Assembly: GCA_017439185.1 (NCBI GenBank) | Contig: JAFRTM010000022.1 | Coordinates: forward strand, 1-64,000 | Length of the DNA: 64,000 bases | Direction: 5' to 3' | Origin: Bacteroidales bacterium | Lineage (GTDB): Bacteria; Bacteroidota; Bacteroidia; Bacteroidales; P3 | Part shown: one piece after another, positions 32,125-39,539 of the stretch | Layout: the number at the start of each line of letters is the position of its first letter | Numbering within the stretch: the first letter of the stretch is position 1 | The notes under the pieces: generated by a model | Told to the model about the DNA's origin: nothing | Databases searched by the model: none | The model's input: only the letters and a program-made list of their open reading frames with translations | Position numbers and translations under genes: made by a program

Positions 32125-33684
32125 TTATTCGTCGCGGACTAAACGGACTGTACGACCTTGGGAGCGGTCTCCGTTACCGCAGATATAGAGGTAACTGTCT
32201 GTATAACTTATGTCGTATGGCATACCACCGCCAGCGGTAGCTGACCAATAGAATCCGCCTGAACCTGCCGAGACAGCGTTAATTCCTACTCTGCGGCCAG
32301 CGGCCGGAAGGAAGATAACGCCAGCCTGCTCAAGTAACTCCCAGTCTTTTTCGTTGTATATGTTGTCGGCAAAGAACGCCTGTAAACCGGAAGTGGTGGG
32401 TGTCACATTGATTCCGGTAGGGATTGCTACACCTGATGGATGAACATAGGTGTCAGGAAAGAGCATTAAGCCTGCCACGTCGCACACTGTAGCTTTGGCA
32501 TAGCGGGCGTTTGTGGTGTTGCCCACAGTGGAACATCTGCGGGTTCTGAGCAGATAGACCCATTCGTCTTTGGTCAGTGTGCGCCACATTTCAGGACGAT
32601 TACCCCCATTGGAAATGGCGTTGTAAACACCCCAATCGGCGTAGTTGTAGTTTCCGGTCATGCTGGTGGAGGCGTTGCCTGATATGCAGTAGTGTCCGGT
32701 GTTTCCGCTGGTAGAATAAGGCTGGTAGGCCGTGGTTCCCCCTTGCCAGCCGCTGGTGCCCCAGCCGAACATATCGATCCATCCCTCATAGTCGTCTGCA
32801 ATATTGGTGTTTTCGGTGCCGACGAAGAGATATTGCTTGTTGGCAAAACGCCAAGTACCGTTGGCTTCGTTACCGTCGGCCACGGTGTGGGAGCCAACGG
32901 TGGTGTACTGAAGATTACCCCTGGAGAATCGGACAGAACTGGTATCTGATACAGAAAAGGTTTTGAAATGAGCTCCATTCTCGTCAAAAATGTTGGATGA
33001 TGGCTGTGTCGAAGAAAAAATGAGGATTTTTTCGCCACCGTCACCTAAGGTTTCTGAAATAGGATAGGAATACCACGTTTCGTCATCGGCATAGCGATAG
33101 GCTTGGTAGTACATCTCGTCGTTTGCGGCGAAGGTTTCAGTGCAGTTCTCTTTTGGGACTTGTAGTGAGATGGTATTTATTGTAAGAGAGTTGGATTGGC
33201 TTCGTGAGATGTTGTGGATTTTTGTAGTGGCAATACCATCTGATATACTCACTCTTAATATTGCTATTTGCGGCTCACTCAGAGAGATGTTTATGAGGTG
33301 TTGGCCGGCGGGGAGGTGTCCGGAATAACTTGAGATGGGCACACCTGTCAGACTGATTACTTCTACTGTGACTTTTTCGCTTTTGGCGAGGCGGAGCATG
33401 CTGCTGCAACGTCCTTTGAAAGGGTTTGGGTAGGTGTGAAATAGTTGTATCATATCTATTTCGGCGGTGACTATTGACTCTTCGTTGTCGCCGAGGGTAA
33501 TGGTCAATGTGGTGTCAGGGTATGTCAATGTGTGGTTCCAGCCTCTGGTAAGGTTCGCTACCTGTACTCGGTCAAAGGGATGGTAAGTGCCGTTGTCGGC
33601 CTGGCAAGTAAACTTGAGTGTTACTTCCTGGGAGACTGCCATGCAGGCAAACATTGTGGCCAGCAAGAAAATGATGTTTTTCAT
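32125..33684 (-). CDS. exported FISUMP-type surface protein with an internal T9SS-sorting-like domain
   Basis: This 519-residue protein has a signal peptide (MKNIIFLLATMFACMAVSQE). Residues about 80-158 resemble a T9SS sorting domain (TYPNPFKGR, VEVISLTGVPISS, GHLPAGQHLINIS), yet these normally stand at the C-terminus. From about 255 on it is a FISUMP-like module: VRFSRGNLQYTTVG, GTWRFANKQYLFVG, GWIDMFGWGTSGWQGG, DWGVYNAISNGGNRPEMWRT, LTKDEWVYLL and the closing GRTVRLVRDE. The module closely parallels that of the protein at 36.8-38.3 kb, so the two are paralogues. The function of this module is unknown; such proteins are thought to be displayed on the surface. It leads the leftward run toward the thioredoxin-like lipoprotein. 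Confidence 0.7.
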   Translation of the reverse strand: MKNIIFLLATMFACMAVSQEVTLKFTCQADNGTYHPFDRVQVANLTRGWNHTLTYPDTTLTITLGDNEESIVTAEIDMIQLFHTYPNPFKGRCSSMLRLAKSEKVTVEVISLTGVPISSYSGHLPAGQHLINISLSEPQIAILRVSISDGIATTKIHNISRSQSNSLTINTISLQVPKENCTETFAANDEMYYQAYRYADDETWYSYPISETLGDGGEKILIFSSTQPSSNIFDENGAHFKTFSVSDTSSVRFSRGNLQYTTVGSHTVADGNEANGTWRFANKQYLFVGTENTNIADDYEGWIDMFGWGTSGWQGGTTAYQPYSTSGNTGHYCISGNASTSMTGNYNYADWGVYNAISNGGNRPEMWRTLTKDEWVYLLRTRRCSTVGNTTNARYAKATVCDVAGLMLFPDTYVHPSGVAIPTGINVTPTTSGLQAFFADNIYNEKDWELLEQAGVIFLPAAGRRVGINAVSAGSGGFYWSATAGGGMPYDISYTDSYLYICGNGDRSQGRTVRLVRDE

Positions 33685-33932
33685 AATATATATATATGCC
33701 TAAAGGTTATAAGTTGTGTTATTTTATTGTATTAAACGTATAAATGAGTCAAACTATTACATGAGATGAAAAAAATTATGGTTGGTGTGTTCTGTGAATA
33801 GGAATGTTTTTCCGTTCAGTGATGATGTGGTGTATATATTATTAAGAGACATCATATAAATAATGGAAGGTTAGGAATGCGTGAAGCTCTATATCAACGC
33901 TATATCAACTCTATGGTTGGGCTATTCCACTA

Positions 33933-34535
33933 TTATCTTGTCGTCCTGGCGATGCAGCGGAAACCGTGCGGTGCTGCAGGGACCTCTTTGGCTGGCGAGG
34001 TGGAGAGGAGCTCTGGCACGTTGTCGTGCAGTCCGTTCACACGCCCGTTTCTCTTCGCTTTGACTGGAGCTCCCGGCATGCGGTTAGAGGCCTTGACTTT
34101 GTCTGACGCTATGGCATAGTCGCTTGCCGAGGGCAGCGAAAACACCACAGGGCGACCTTTCGGCTGGTAACTTTTATTGCCACTGCATTTTTCCGTACGC
34201 CAAGCGCAGTAGGCCTCGCATTGTTCGCGGCTCAACCCCACGACAGGGCAGTGGCGGTACTGGCTGTTGAGCGCGACCTGATGCTTGACTCTCTCGTAGC
34301 CGCATCCATAGAGGGCGGTAAAGGCTGAGCTGTCGGGCAAAAGCGCCTGCCGTTGAGGGGAGCCTGCGCCGTAGCGGTTCGAGATATCCCAGTCATATTC
34401 CAGCCAAGCCTCAATACTCACTTCGGCCACGTCGATATACACTCCGTCGGCGATCTTTGCCATATACGGAATCCTCTGCCCGAAGGCAAAAACAGTGCTG
34501 ACAACCAGCATGGTAAATAAGAAAGTCTTTTTCAT
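33933..34535 (-). CDS. exported FGE/SUMF1-like protein, short form
   Basis: This 200-residue protein with a signal peptide (MKKTFLFTMLVVSTVFAFGQ) contains parts of the formylglycine-generating-enzyme-like fold. VYIDVAEVSIEAWLEYDWD is the first strand pattern, CPVVGLSREQCEAYCAWRTE is the characteristic WxxAxxYCxW-like helix, and APHGFRCIARTTR is the usual terminal GFR motif. Typical family members are 250-350 residues, and the central substrate loop here is short, so it may be inactive or serve a structural role, as many surface-displayed relatives do. Its last 9 codons are duplicated at 32.07 kb. Immediately upstream lies the relic 3' end of a FISUMP gene, so this gene sits in a stretch reshaped by recombination. 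Confidence 0.65.
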   Translation of the reverse strand: MKKTFLFTMLVVSTVFAFGQRIPYMAKIADGVYIDVAEVSIEAWLEYDWDISNRYGAGSPQRQALLPDSSAFTALYGCGYERVKHQVALNSQYRHCPVVGLSREQCEAYCAWRTEKCSGNKSYQPKGRPVVFSLPSASDYAIASDKVKASNRMPGAPVKAKRNGRVNGLHDNVPELLSTSPAKEVPAAPHGFRCIARTTR

Positions 34536-34540
34536 AACTA

Positions 34541-34586
34541 TTTGAATTTAATGTTCTTTTTGAATTTAATGTTCTTTGACGGGGCG
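34541..34586 (-). pseudogene. remnant 3' end of a FISUMP gene, with an 18-bp tandem duplication
   Basis: On the minus strand CGCCCCGTCAAAGAACATTAA reads RPVKEH and stop, matching the RPVKEH end of the intact FISUMP lipoprotein at 38.8 kb. The 18 bases TTTGAATTTAATGTTCTT are present twice (34541-34558 and 34559-34576). The homology stops at 34586, where a different remnant begins on the plus strand. Confidence 0.65.
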
Positions 34587-34733
34587 GAAAGAAAATATCT
34601 ATTCGAAGTAGGTGGGAGAAACAAGGACTTTTCGCAGATCAAGGACATTGAAAACAGCTTTGTAGCGGCGGACGAAATCGAAACAGGCTTTGGCAACAAG
34701 ATACCGCTCTGGCTGTTCGGGATGATGTATTAG
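34587..34733 (+). pseudogene. remnant C-terminus of a DUF4143-type AAA ATPase
   Basis: Forty-eight codons encode YLFEVGGRNKDFSQIKDIEN, then SFVAADEIETGFGNKIPLWL and FGMMY before a stop. This is the highly conserved end of the AAA ATPases with a DUF4143 domain common in Bacteroidota. Nothing of the preceding ~350 residues is present, and the codons before 34587 belong to another gene relic on the opposite strand. It is the 3' stump of a deleted gene. Confidence 0.75.
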
Positions 34734-34774
34734 AATTCCTAAATCTGCAAAATAAAAAATCCGAAGAATCAGTA

Positions 34775-35473
34775 TTATCTGTCCCCATAAGGATCCCATG
34801 AGCAACCTGGATAGAGCCTCAACGTGTCTTTAAAATCATCATAGTACCAAAACAATGTGTCTCCATTATAGGTAATCATTAGAAAATCAGCATCTCTACT
34901 CCACTTGGCAGAGCTCTGCTGTTCACTGTTCTGGCTGCGGATATGCAGGAATTGCCAGTAACCGTTGCTGTCGGTAACTACCGAGCCGAGCTGCCAATAG
35001 CCTGCATCGGATGAATAGTAAGGTTGCGTTCCGACGAATGTCAACACCGCACCACCGATAGGATTGGTCATCGTGCTGTCAGAATAAAGAAATCCGTGGT
35101 ACTCGTAATCCGTCTTCTTCCCGAAGCACGCTGTCATCAATAGTGTGGCTGCCAGAAGACTATACAACAATACTTTGCGCTTCATTTTTCCCATTCGTTC
35201 TGCATCCATACCTTCATTCTTTTTTTCGTTCTTTTTCATCTGTTTCTCAAACCAGTTCTGCACCCAGAAGGCGAAGCCGAAGCCAACCCACAGGAACAAG
35301 AAGATAAAGATGAAAGGATAGAGCTTGTACTCCACATGGTGGAACAGGCAGTTCACCAGCGGCAGCCCGAAATACATGAACAAACCAAAAAACGTGGAGG
35401 TGATATAGTACGAGGCTATACGGTGCTCCATCTTCCATTGACCGTATTTGGTCGGTTTAAATGCTTTTTTCAT
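34775..35473 (-). CDS. membrane protein joined in frame to a lipoprotein-like domain
   Basis: This 232-residue frame has two unlike halves. Residues 1-90 form a small membrane protein with two hydrophobic segments (YYITSTFFGLFMYFGLPLV and YPFIFIFLFLWVGFGFAF) and a Lys/Glu-rich tail. At residue 97 (ATG at 35185) MKRKVLLYSLLAATLLMTAC begins a textbook lipoprotein signal with lipobox Cys 116. The mature part (about 120-232) looks like a carboxypeptidase-regulatory-like beta-sandwich (YEYHGFLYSDSTMTNPIGGA, VVTDSNGYWQFLHIR). Either two proteins are made from two starts in one frame, or a fusion has trapped the lipoprotein signal inside. Family-wise such lipoproteins are usually separate. The upstream gap to the TlpA-like gene is 96 bases. 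Confidence 0.55.
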   Translation of the reverse strand: MKKAFKPTKYGQWKMEHRIASYYITSTFFGLFMYFGLPLVNCLFHHVEYKLYPFIFIFLFLWVGFGFAFWVQNWFEKQMKKNEKKNEGMDAERMGKMKRKVLLYSLLAATLLMTACFGKKTDYEYHGFLYSDSTMTNPIGGAVLTFVGTQPYYSSDAGYWQLGSVVTDSNGYWQFLHIRSQNSEQQSSAKWSRDADFLMITYNGDTLFWYYDDFKDTLRLYPGCSWDPYGDR

Positions 35474-35569
35474 TATTGATGGATTAAGTTTAGTAAAACA
35501 AATTTACAAATTTTTGCGAATAACGTGCTTGAAATTTCAAATTTTGAGAATAGTTAGCCTGAAAGGTTC

Positions 35570-36799
35570 TTACCGTCCGATTACTCCTTTCACCTCTTCA
35601 AGGCTTTCAAGTTTCACCAGTTTCTTCTTCTGTACATTCACCAGCACCAGGCAGGGGTATGACTTTATGCTGAAGATGTCAGTCAACCCTTTGGCGTGGT
35701 ACATGTATCGGTTCAGGCCGTAACGTCCCACCACCGGCAGCAGCGATTCGGTGCTGGCGGCAAGCGGGTTGACGTACATAAGCTTCACCTTGTGCTCCTC
35801 AAGCCATGCCAGGCTCACCTCCGCCGAGTCAGAGGACATCTTCTGAATGCTCCTGAGGCACGGCTTGCAGCCCGTGAACCAGAAGTCCAGCAAAACCCAG
35901 CCTTGCTCCTTGCGCAGCGAGGTGGTGTCGCCTCCAAAAGAGACAATCGGATAGTCGAGAAACTCATTCGTAAGATCCACGTTTGTCGCTTTCAGTCGTC
36001 TCACACTGGGCGGCAGGTTGTCGGTGTTATTATGTCTTGAATATCCAATGTAGCGCACGTCGTTGGTGTCGAACATCTTCATAGCCTCGGTACAGTCGTC
36101 GTGGCTTATGGTCATGGCGATGTCGTATATGCCGAAATCCGCAGCTCCGTTGTTATCCATGTTTGCGGGTGTGGCCACAATGCGCACGAGTGACTCGGTC
36201 AGATTGTCGTAATAATATGTCACATCCCAGGCAAACGGAATGTCGAATTCTTTTGTTGCTTCGTTGTAGTTGTGTCTCGATGTATCTATCATGTGCAACA
36301 CTGTGTATTCATCGCCTTCGATGATAGTGTCGTGCATGCTGTCAAAGCGGAACCAGTCGAACGACGATTGGTTTGGCAAGATTTGATTTACCAGTGGAAT
36401 GAAAAAACGCACCACATCGTGCAGAAATGTTTCTCGGTAATAGCTATAACTGTATGAATAGGGTGTGTCGGCTTTCTTCTGCCCCACCATAATCTCCTTG
36501 TTGCGATGGTTGACATTCACGAATTCCTTCCTTCCAAAGAACCATGCGTTATCGCCTGTTTTAGATACCACAGCTTTCCCCTTTGGCATACGATAGATTA
36601 CGTATTCGTGCGGAGGGAATCCTTCTGCCTTGTCGTTGCTGTTCTCGACGGTGAGGGTAAAAGTGGTGTATTTGTTCTGTATAAAGGGATTGAGTATATT
36701 CTTAGCATAGAAAGCCTGTGCCGACGGAGTCTCCTGTGCCCATCCGCACGCGGCCGTCAGGACTAATGCAATCCCTATAAAACACTTCTTCGCTATCAT
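35570..36799 (-). CDS. exported TlpA-family thioredoxin-like protein
   Basis: This 409-residue protein has a signal peptide (MIAKKCFIGIALVLTAACGW, cleaved near WAQ; an alternative lipobox TAAC is possible). The N-terminal two thirds is a beta-rich region of unknown role. At about residues 297-409 GWVLLDFWFTGCKPCLRSIQ contains the thioredoxin-like active site CKPC, followed by KLMYVNPLAAS and IKSYPCLVLVNVQKKKLVKL with the cis-Pro strand. TlpA-like proteins with an N-terminal accessory domain are common exported thiol-disulfide oxidoreductases in Bacteroidota. The start of this gene is 17 bases beyond the FISUMP gene, on the same strand, so it may be cotranscribed with that surface protein. Confidence 0.75.
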   Translation of the reverse strand: MIAKKCFIGIALVLTAACGWAQETPSAQAFYAKNILNPFIQNKYTTFTLTVENSNDKAEGFPPHEYVIYRMPKGKAVVSKTGDNAWFFGRKEFVNVNHRNKEIMVGQKKADTPYSYSYSYYRETFLHDVVRFFIPLVNQILPNQSSFDWFRFDSMHDTIIEGDEYTVLHMIDTSRHNYNEATKEFDIPFAWDVTYYYDNLTESLVRIVATPANMDNNGAADFGIYDIAMTISHDDCTEAMKMFDTNDVRYIGYSRHNNTDNLPPSVRRLKATNVDLTNEFLDYPIVSFGGDTTSLRKEQGWVLLDFWFTGCKPCLRSIQKMSSDSAEVSLAWLEEHKVKLMYVNPLAASTESLLPVVGRYGLNRYMYHAKGLTDIFSIKSYPCLVLVNVQKKKLVKLESLEEVKGVIGR

Positions 36800-36816
36800 G
36801 TTGTTGTTTTTTTAAT

Positions 36817-38328
36817 TTACGGCAATGCTGTCAGGTCGCGGACAAGACGTACGCTCAAACCATAACTATTGGAATTCGTGGTAGTCGCTGACAATGTCGA
36901 TGTGGAAAATTTCAATTGGCGTGCAGCATAGTTCGTGCCACCCGAATAGGTTGAAGACCAGTACTGACCCAAACTGCCTATGCTGGAAACATCGTGACCG
37001 CTCCTATAACCACAGGCGGGAAGAAAAACTGCACCTACGGTCTCAAGCAGTCCCCACTCCTCGGCTGTGAAGGTGTTGGTGGTGAAATCGGATGCAGTTA
37101 TGGTAATTGGAACTCCGTCAACCTCTCCCCACGCATCGGGTAGCAGTATAAGACCTGGCATACCGAAAACCGTCGCAAGCGCTCTCAGATTCGATGCGTT
37201 TTCTCTTTCGTTCAGAATGTAAGCCCACTCTTCTCCGCTCAATGTACGGAATAGTCCTGCACTGTCTCCTCCGTTACTGATGGCGTTGTATATTCCCCAG
37301 TCATTGGATGTCCCAGCTATGGAACTGCGAACATATTCAAGATTAGATGCACTTGACGTGTATGGATACCTGCTCGTCCCATATCCAAACAAGTCTATCC
37401 AGCCGTCGTAGGTCTCCGAGATGTTGGCGTTGGCGGTGCCGACCATGTCGTATTGGTGTTCGGCGAAACGCCATGTGCCGGTCGAGGCTTTGTACTGCAG
37501 GTTGCCACGAGAGAAGGCCACGCGGTTGGCTACCGAGATGCTGAAGACCCCTGGCAAGGCTCCTTCCGTGTCGGCTGGGCTGCTGTCGTAAGGATGCAGG
37601 TGGATGGTGTCATAGACCAGGCTGTCGTGAAGATAAACACGCACGCTGTCGTGCAGATGGACTATCACGCTGTCGCGGATATGCACCACCGTGCTGTCTA
37701 AGATGTTCACCACCACGCTATCACGTATGAAGATGCTGTCGTGGACCACCGTACTGTCATGTACATATACCACCACGCTGTCGCGCACAAGCACGGTGTC
37801 ATGCATAATCAGTGTGTCGTGTATTATTGTGCCGAGTGCCACATTGTCTATATATTCGTGCAACACCGCCGAGAGGCTGTCGCCAAGGTGCTGTGCGTCT
37901 ATGCCCGAGCCTCCGTCGGCTGAATGGGCGGAATACAGAGCGTAAGGTACCGACATCAGCTGCTGCACCGTTTCAAGCCTATAGTTCTCTCCTCCATCGG
38001 GGTCAATCTGCGACCGCAGGAACCATGGCCCGTCAGCCCAGTCCACACAGTCGGAAAACGGGCAGTTCACCAGTCCCATGCCCTGACCTGCTATCACGGT
38101 GAATAGGCCGCCCGCATCGGTGGTGGGGTAGTGCAGTTCGGCATAGCCTTCAGTGCCACTTGCAGAGCCTTTTATAAAGCTCAGCTTCACGCTCACCGTG
38201 CGATTGGACACGGCCGTGCCGTCGGCATTGCGCACTACGGCCTGGTATGTGAAACCCTGCGGAGCCTGCGCCCACAGGAGCGTGGCGCTCAAAAGAGTTA
38301 GGATTAATGTTAATAGAACCTTTTTCAT
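36817..38328 (-). CDS. exported FISUMP-type surface protein with a His-Asp-Ser repeat stalk
   Basis: This 503-residue protein has a signal peptide (MKKVLLTLILTLLSATLLWA). Residues 20-160 resemble the N-terminal module of Bacteroidota tail-fibre-like or surface proteins (GFTYQAVVRNADGTAVSNRT, RSQIDPDGGENYR, VPYALYSAHSA). At 165-246 comes a repeat of VHDS/VRDS-type units. At about 263-503 a FISUMP-like module follows: AFSRGNLQYKASTGTWRFAE, GWIDLFGYGTSRY, DWGIYNAISNGGDS and LSVRLVRDLT. The module is a clear paralogue of the one at 32.1-33.7 kb. The start overlaps the upstream T9SS-domain gene by 4 bases. I infer a surface-exposed, stalked protein; the ligand is unknown. Confidence 0.72.
   Translation of the reverse strand: MKKVLLTLILTLLSATLLWAQAPQGFTYQAVVRNADGTAVSNRTVSVKLSFIKGSASGTEGYAELHYPTTDAGGLFTVIAGQGMGLVNCPFSDCVDWADGPWFLRSQIDPDGGENYRLETVQQLMSVPYALYSAHSADGGSGIDAQHLGDSLSAVLHEYIDNVALGTIIHDTLIMHDTVLVRDSVVVYVHDSTVVHDSIFIRDSVVVNILDSTVVHIRDSVIVHLHDSVRVYLHDSLVYDTIHLHPYDSSPADTEGALPGVFSISVANRVAFSRGNLQYKASTGTWRFAEHQYDMVGTANANISETYDGWIDLFGYGTSRYPYTSSASNLEYVRSSIAGTSNDWGIYNAISNGGDSAGLFRTLSGEEWAYILNERENASNLRALATVFGMPGLILLPDAWGEVDGVPITITASDFTTNTFTAEEWGLLETVGAVFLPACGYRSGHDVSSIGSLGQYWSSTYSGGTNYAARQLKFSTSTLSATTTNSNSYGLSVRLVRDLTALP
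37591..37836 (-). repeat. coding repeat of VHDS/VRDS units
   Basis: About 82 residues made of short units such as VVYVHDSTVVHDSIFIRDSV, in which D-S (or D-T) recurs every 6-10 residues, flanked by V/I and His or Arg. The spacing suits an extended beta-helix or stalk. The DNA units (CACGACAGC-like) are in frame, so copy changes would alter length, not frame. Confidence 0.75.
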
Positions 38329-38786
38329 CGTTTAGTTATTTTGTAAGTTGATATTCTGTTGTCTGCATTCACTTTCAGGATATACGCCCCGGCAGCGTAT
38401 GGGCTCATGTCGAGCCGCAGCGTAGCGGACTCCCAGGCGGATGTCACTAGCTTCCGTCCGTCAGAGTAGTAGAGTTCCACCGAGAGAGGCTTGTCCGTAT
38501 AGTCACGCTGCAGTGTCACGCCGTCGCTGGTGGGGTTGGGGAAGATGCTCACCGCTATGCCCTGTGCTTCACTGATGCTCTCCACCCTGTAGATGGCAGG
38601 CTGAATGACACCCTCATGCGCTGATTTGGAGTCATTAGAGGCGTTGAGCGTCGCAGGCTGACCCACGCTGTACGAAAACGACCCGACAGCCCCCGCTGCT
38701 GTGCCTCCCGTAGTGGTTACGGCTGTCTGCGCCATAACCAGCGACGAGAGCAGCACCAACGCTGTCAGTAAGAATGTCTTTTCCAT
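38325..38786 (-). CDS. small exported protein with T9SS sorting domain
   Basis: This 153-residue protein has a signal peptide (MEKTFLLTALVLLSSLVMAQ), a short linker rich in Gly, Ala and Thr (TGGTAAGAVGSFSYSVGQPA, a repeat often seen before sorting domains), and a type A T9SS sorting domain (ISIFPNPTSDGVTLQRD, LYYSDGRKLV, DMSPYAAGAYILKV, ISTYKITKR). There is almost no cargo between signal and sorting domain, so it may serve as a carrier or partner of the protein encoded next. The 4-base overlap with the FISUMP gene downstream suggests the two are made together. The 2-base gap to the upstream FISUMP lipoprotein gene puts all three in one unit. Confidence 0.75.
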   Translation of the reverse strand: MEKTFLLTALVLLSSLVMAQTAVTTTGGTAAGAVGSFSYSVGQPATLNASNDSKSAHEGVIQPAIYRVESISEAQGIAVSIFPNPTSDGVTLQRDYTDKPLSVELYYSDGRKLVTSAWESATLRLDMSPYAAGAYILKVNADNRISTYKITKR

Positions 38787-38788
38787 AA

Positions 38789-39493
38789 CTATTTGATTTT
38801 ATGTTCTTTTACTGGGCGGATGGAGAAGCCGTAGTATCGCTCGCAGCCGCCAGTACGCAAGCCTGTTGAACCGAAGTTGAGTTCGTGCGCGGTGTTCGGC
38901 ATAAGAAGGTCGAGCGACGATGACCAATAGTTGCCTATCTTGTCGCTGTCGGTGGACGAATCGTCGTACCAGAATCCTGTGGCGGGCAGGAACAGACTGT
39001 TGCCGTTGGCCGCGGTGAGCAGGTATCCTCTGACACCTTTCTGTCGTGTCCATTCAGCCGAAGTATTGTCGATCAGTTCCTGCCATTCGGCGTTGGTCGG
39101 CAGGCGAGCCCCATCGCCCAGCAGGGCTGTGGCGGCATCGTCAGCCGACTCAAGTACGGTGAGGCTATCGACGAGACCTTTGGCTTGCTGCGTGTTGTAT
39201 TTGTTAAGGGTATAAATCCCGTTCTCATGGTTGTAGTAGGAGTAGGTTGTCAGGCTGTACTCGTTTTTCGGCATCGTCTCGCCCCAGGCGTAGTATTCGC
39301 CACACTTTTCGGGAGATGAGGCGCCGAGATTGCAGCAAGCCCACAGCAATCCGCTTGGCAAGCCTAAATCGACCCATTCAGATTCCGCCGTTCTGTTCTC
39401 CGCGTCGGTTGTCTTGGCGTTCTTGTTTTTGCAGCCAGAAAGCATGCCAACTGTAAGTGCCGCAAGGCACATCATGATTAGTGCTTTTTTCAT
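38789..39493 (-). CDS. FISUMP-family lipoprotein
   Basis: This 234-residue protein has a lipobox signal (MKKALIMMCLAALTVGMLSGC; lipid-modified Cys 21). A classic FISUMP module follows: WVDLGLPSGLLWACCNLGAS, EYYAWGETMPKNEY, LGDGARLPTNAEWQELIDNT, LLTAANGNSLFLPATGFWYD, IGNYWSSSLDL and the terminal YGFSIRPVKEHK. These modules are named after Fibrobacter succinogenes major paralogous proteins and are widespread on Bacteroidota surfaces; their activity is unknown. Its 3' end has a relic copy at 34.55 kb, which implies that another member of the family once stood there. It is the first gene of a three-gene set with the T9SS carrier and the stalked FISUMP protein. Confidence 0.8.
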   Translation of the reverse strand: MKKALIMMCLAALTVGMLSGCKNKNAKTTDAENRTAESEWVDLGLPSGLLWACCNLGASSPEKCGEYYAWGETMPKNEYSLTTYSYYNHENGIYTLNKYNTQQAKGLVDSLTVLESADDAATALLGDGARLPTNAEWQELIDNTSAEWTRQKGVRGYLLTAANGNSLFLPATGFWYDDSSTDSDKIGNYWSSSLDLLMPNTAHELNFGSTGLRTGGCERYYGFSIRPVKEHKIK

Positions 39494-39539
39494 AGATTTG
39501 TATGATTCCTTGTGATTAGACTTTTGTGGATATTATTTT

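Noticed and set aside
37591-37836. Regular repeats that might suggest a CRISPR array.
   Set aside because: The units are unequal, in frame and coding, with no unique spacers of constant length; the 12-bp Fic and 14-bp ligase repeats fail for the same reason.
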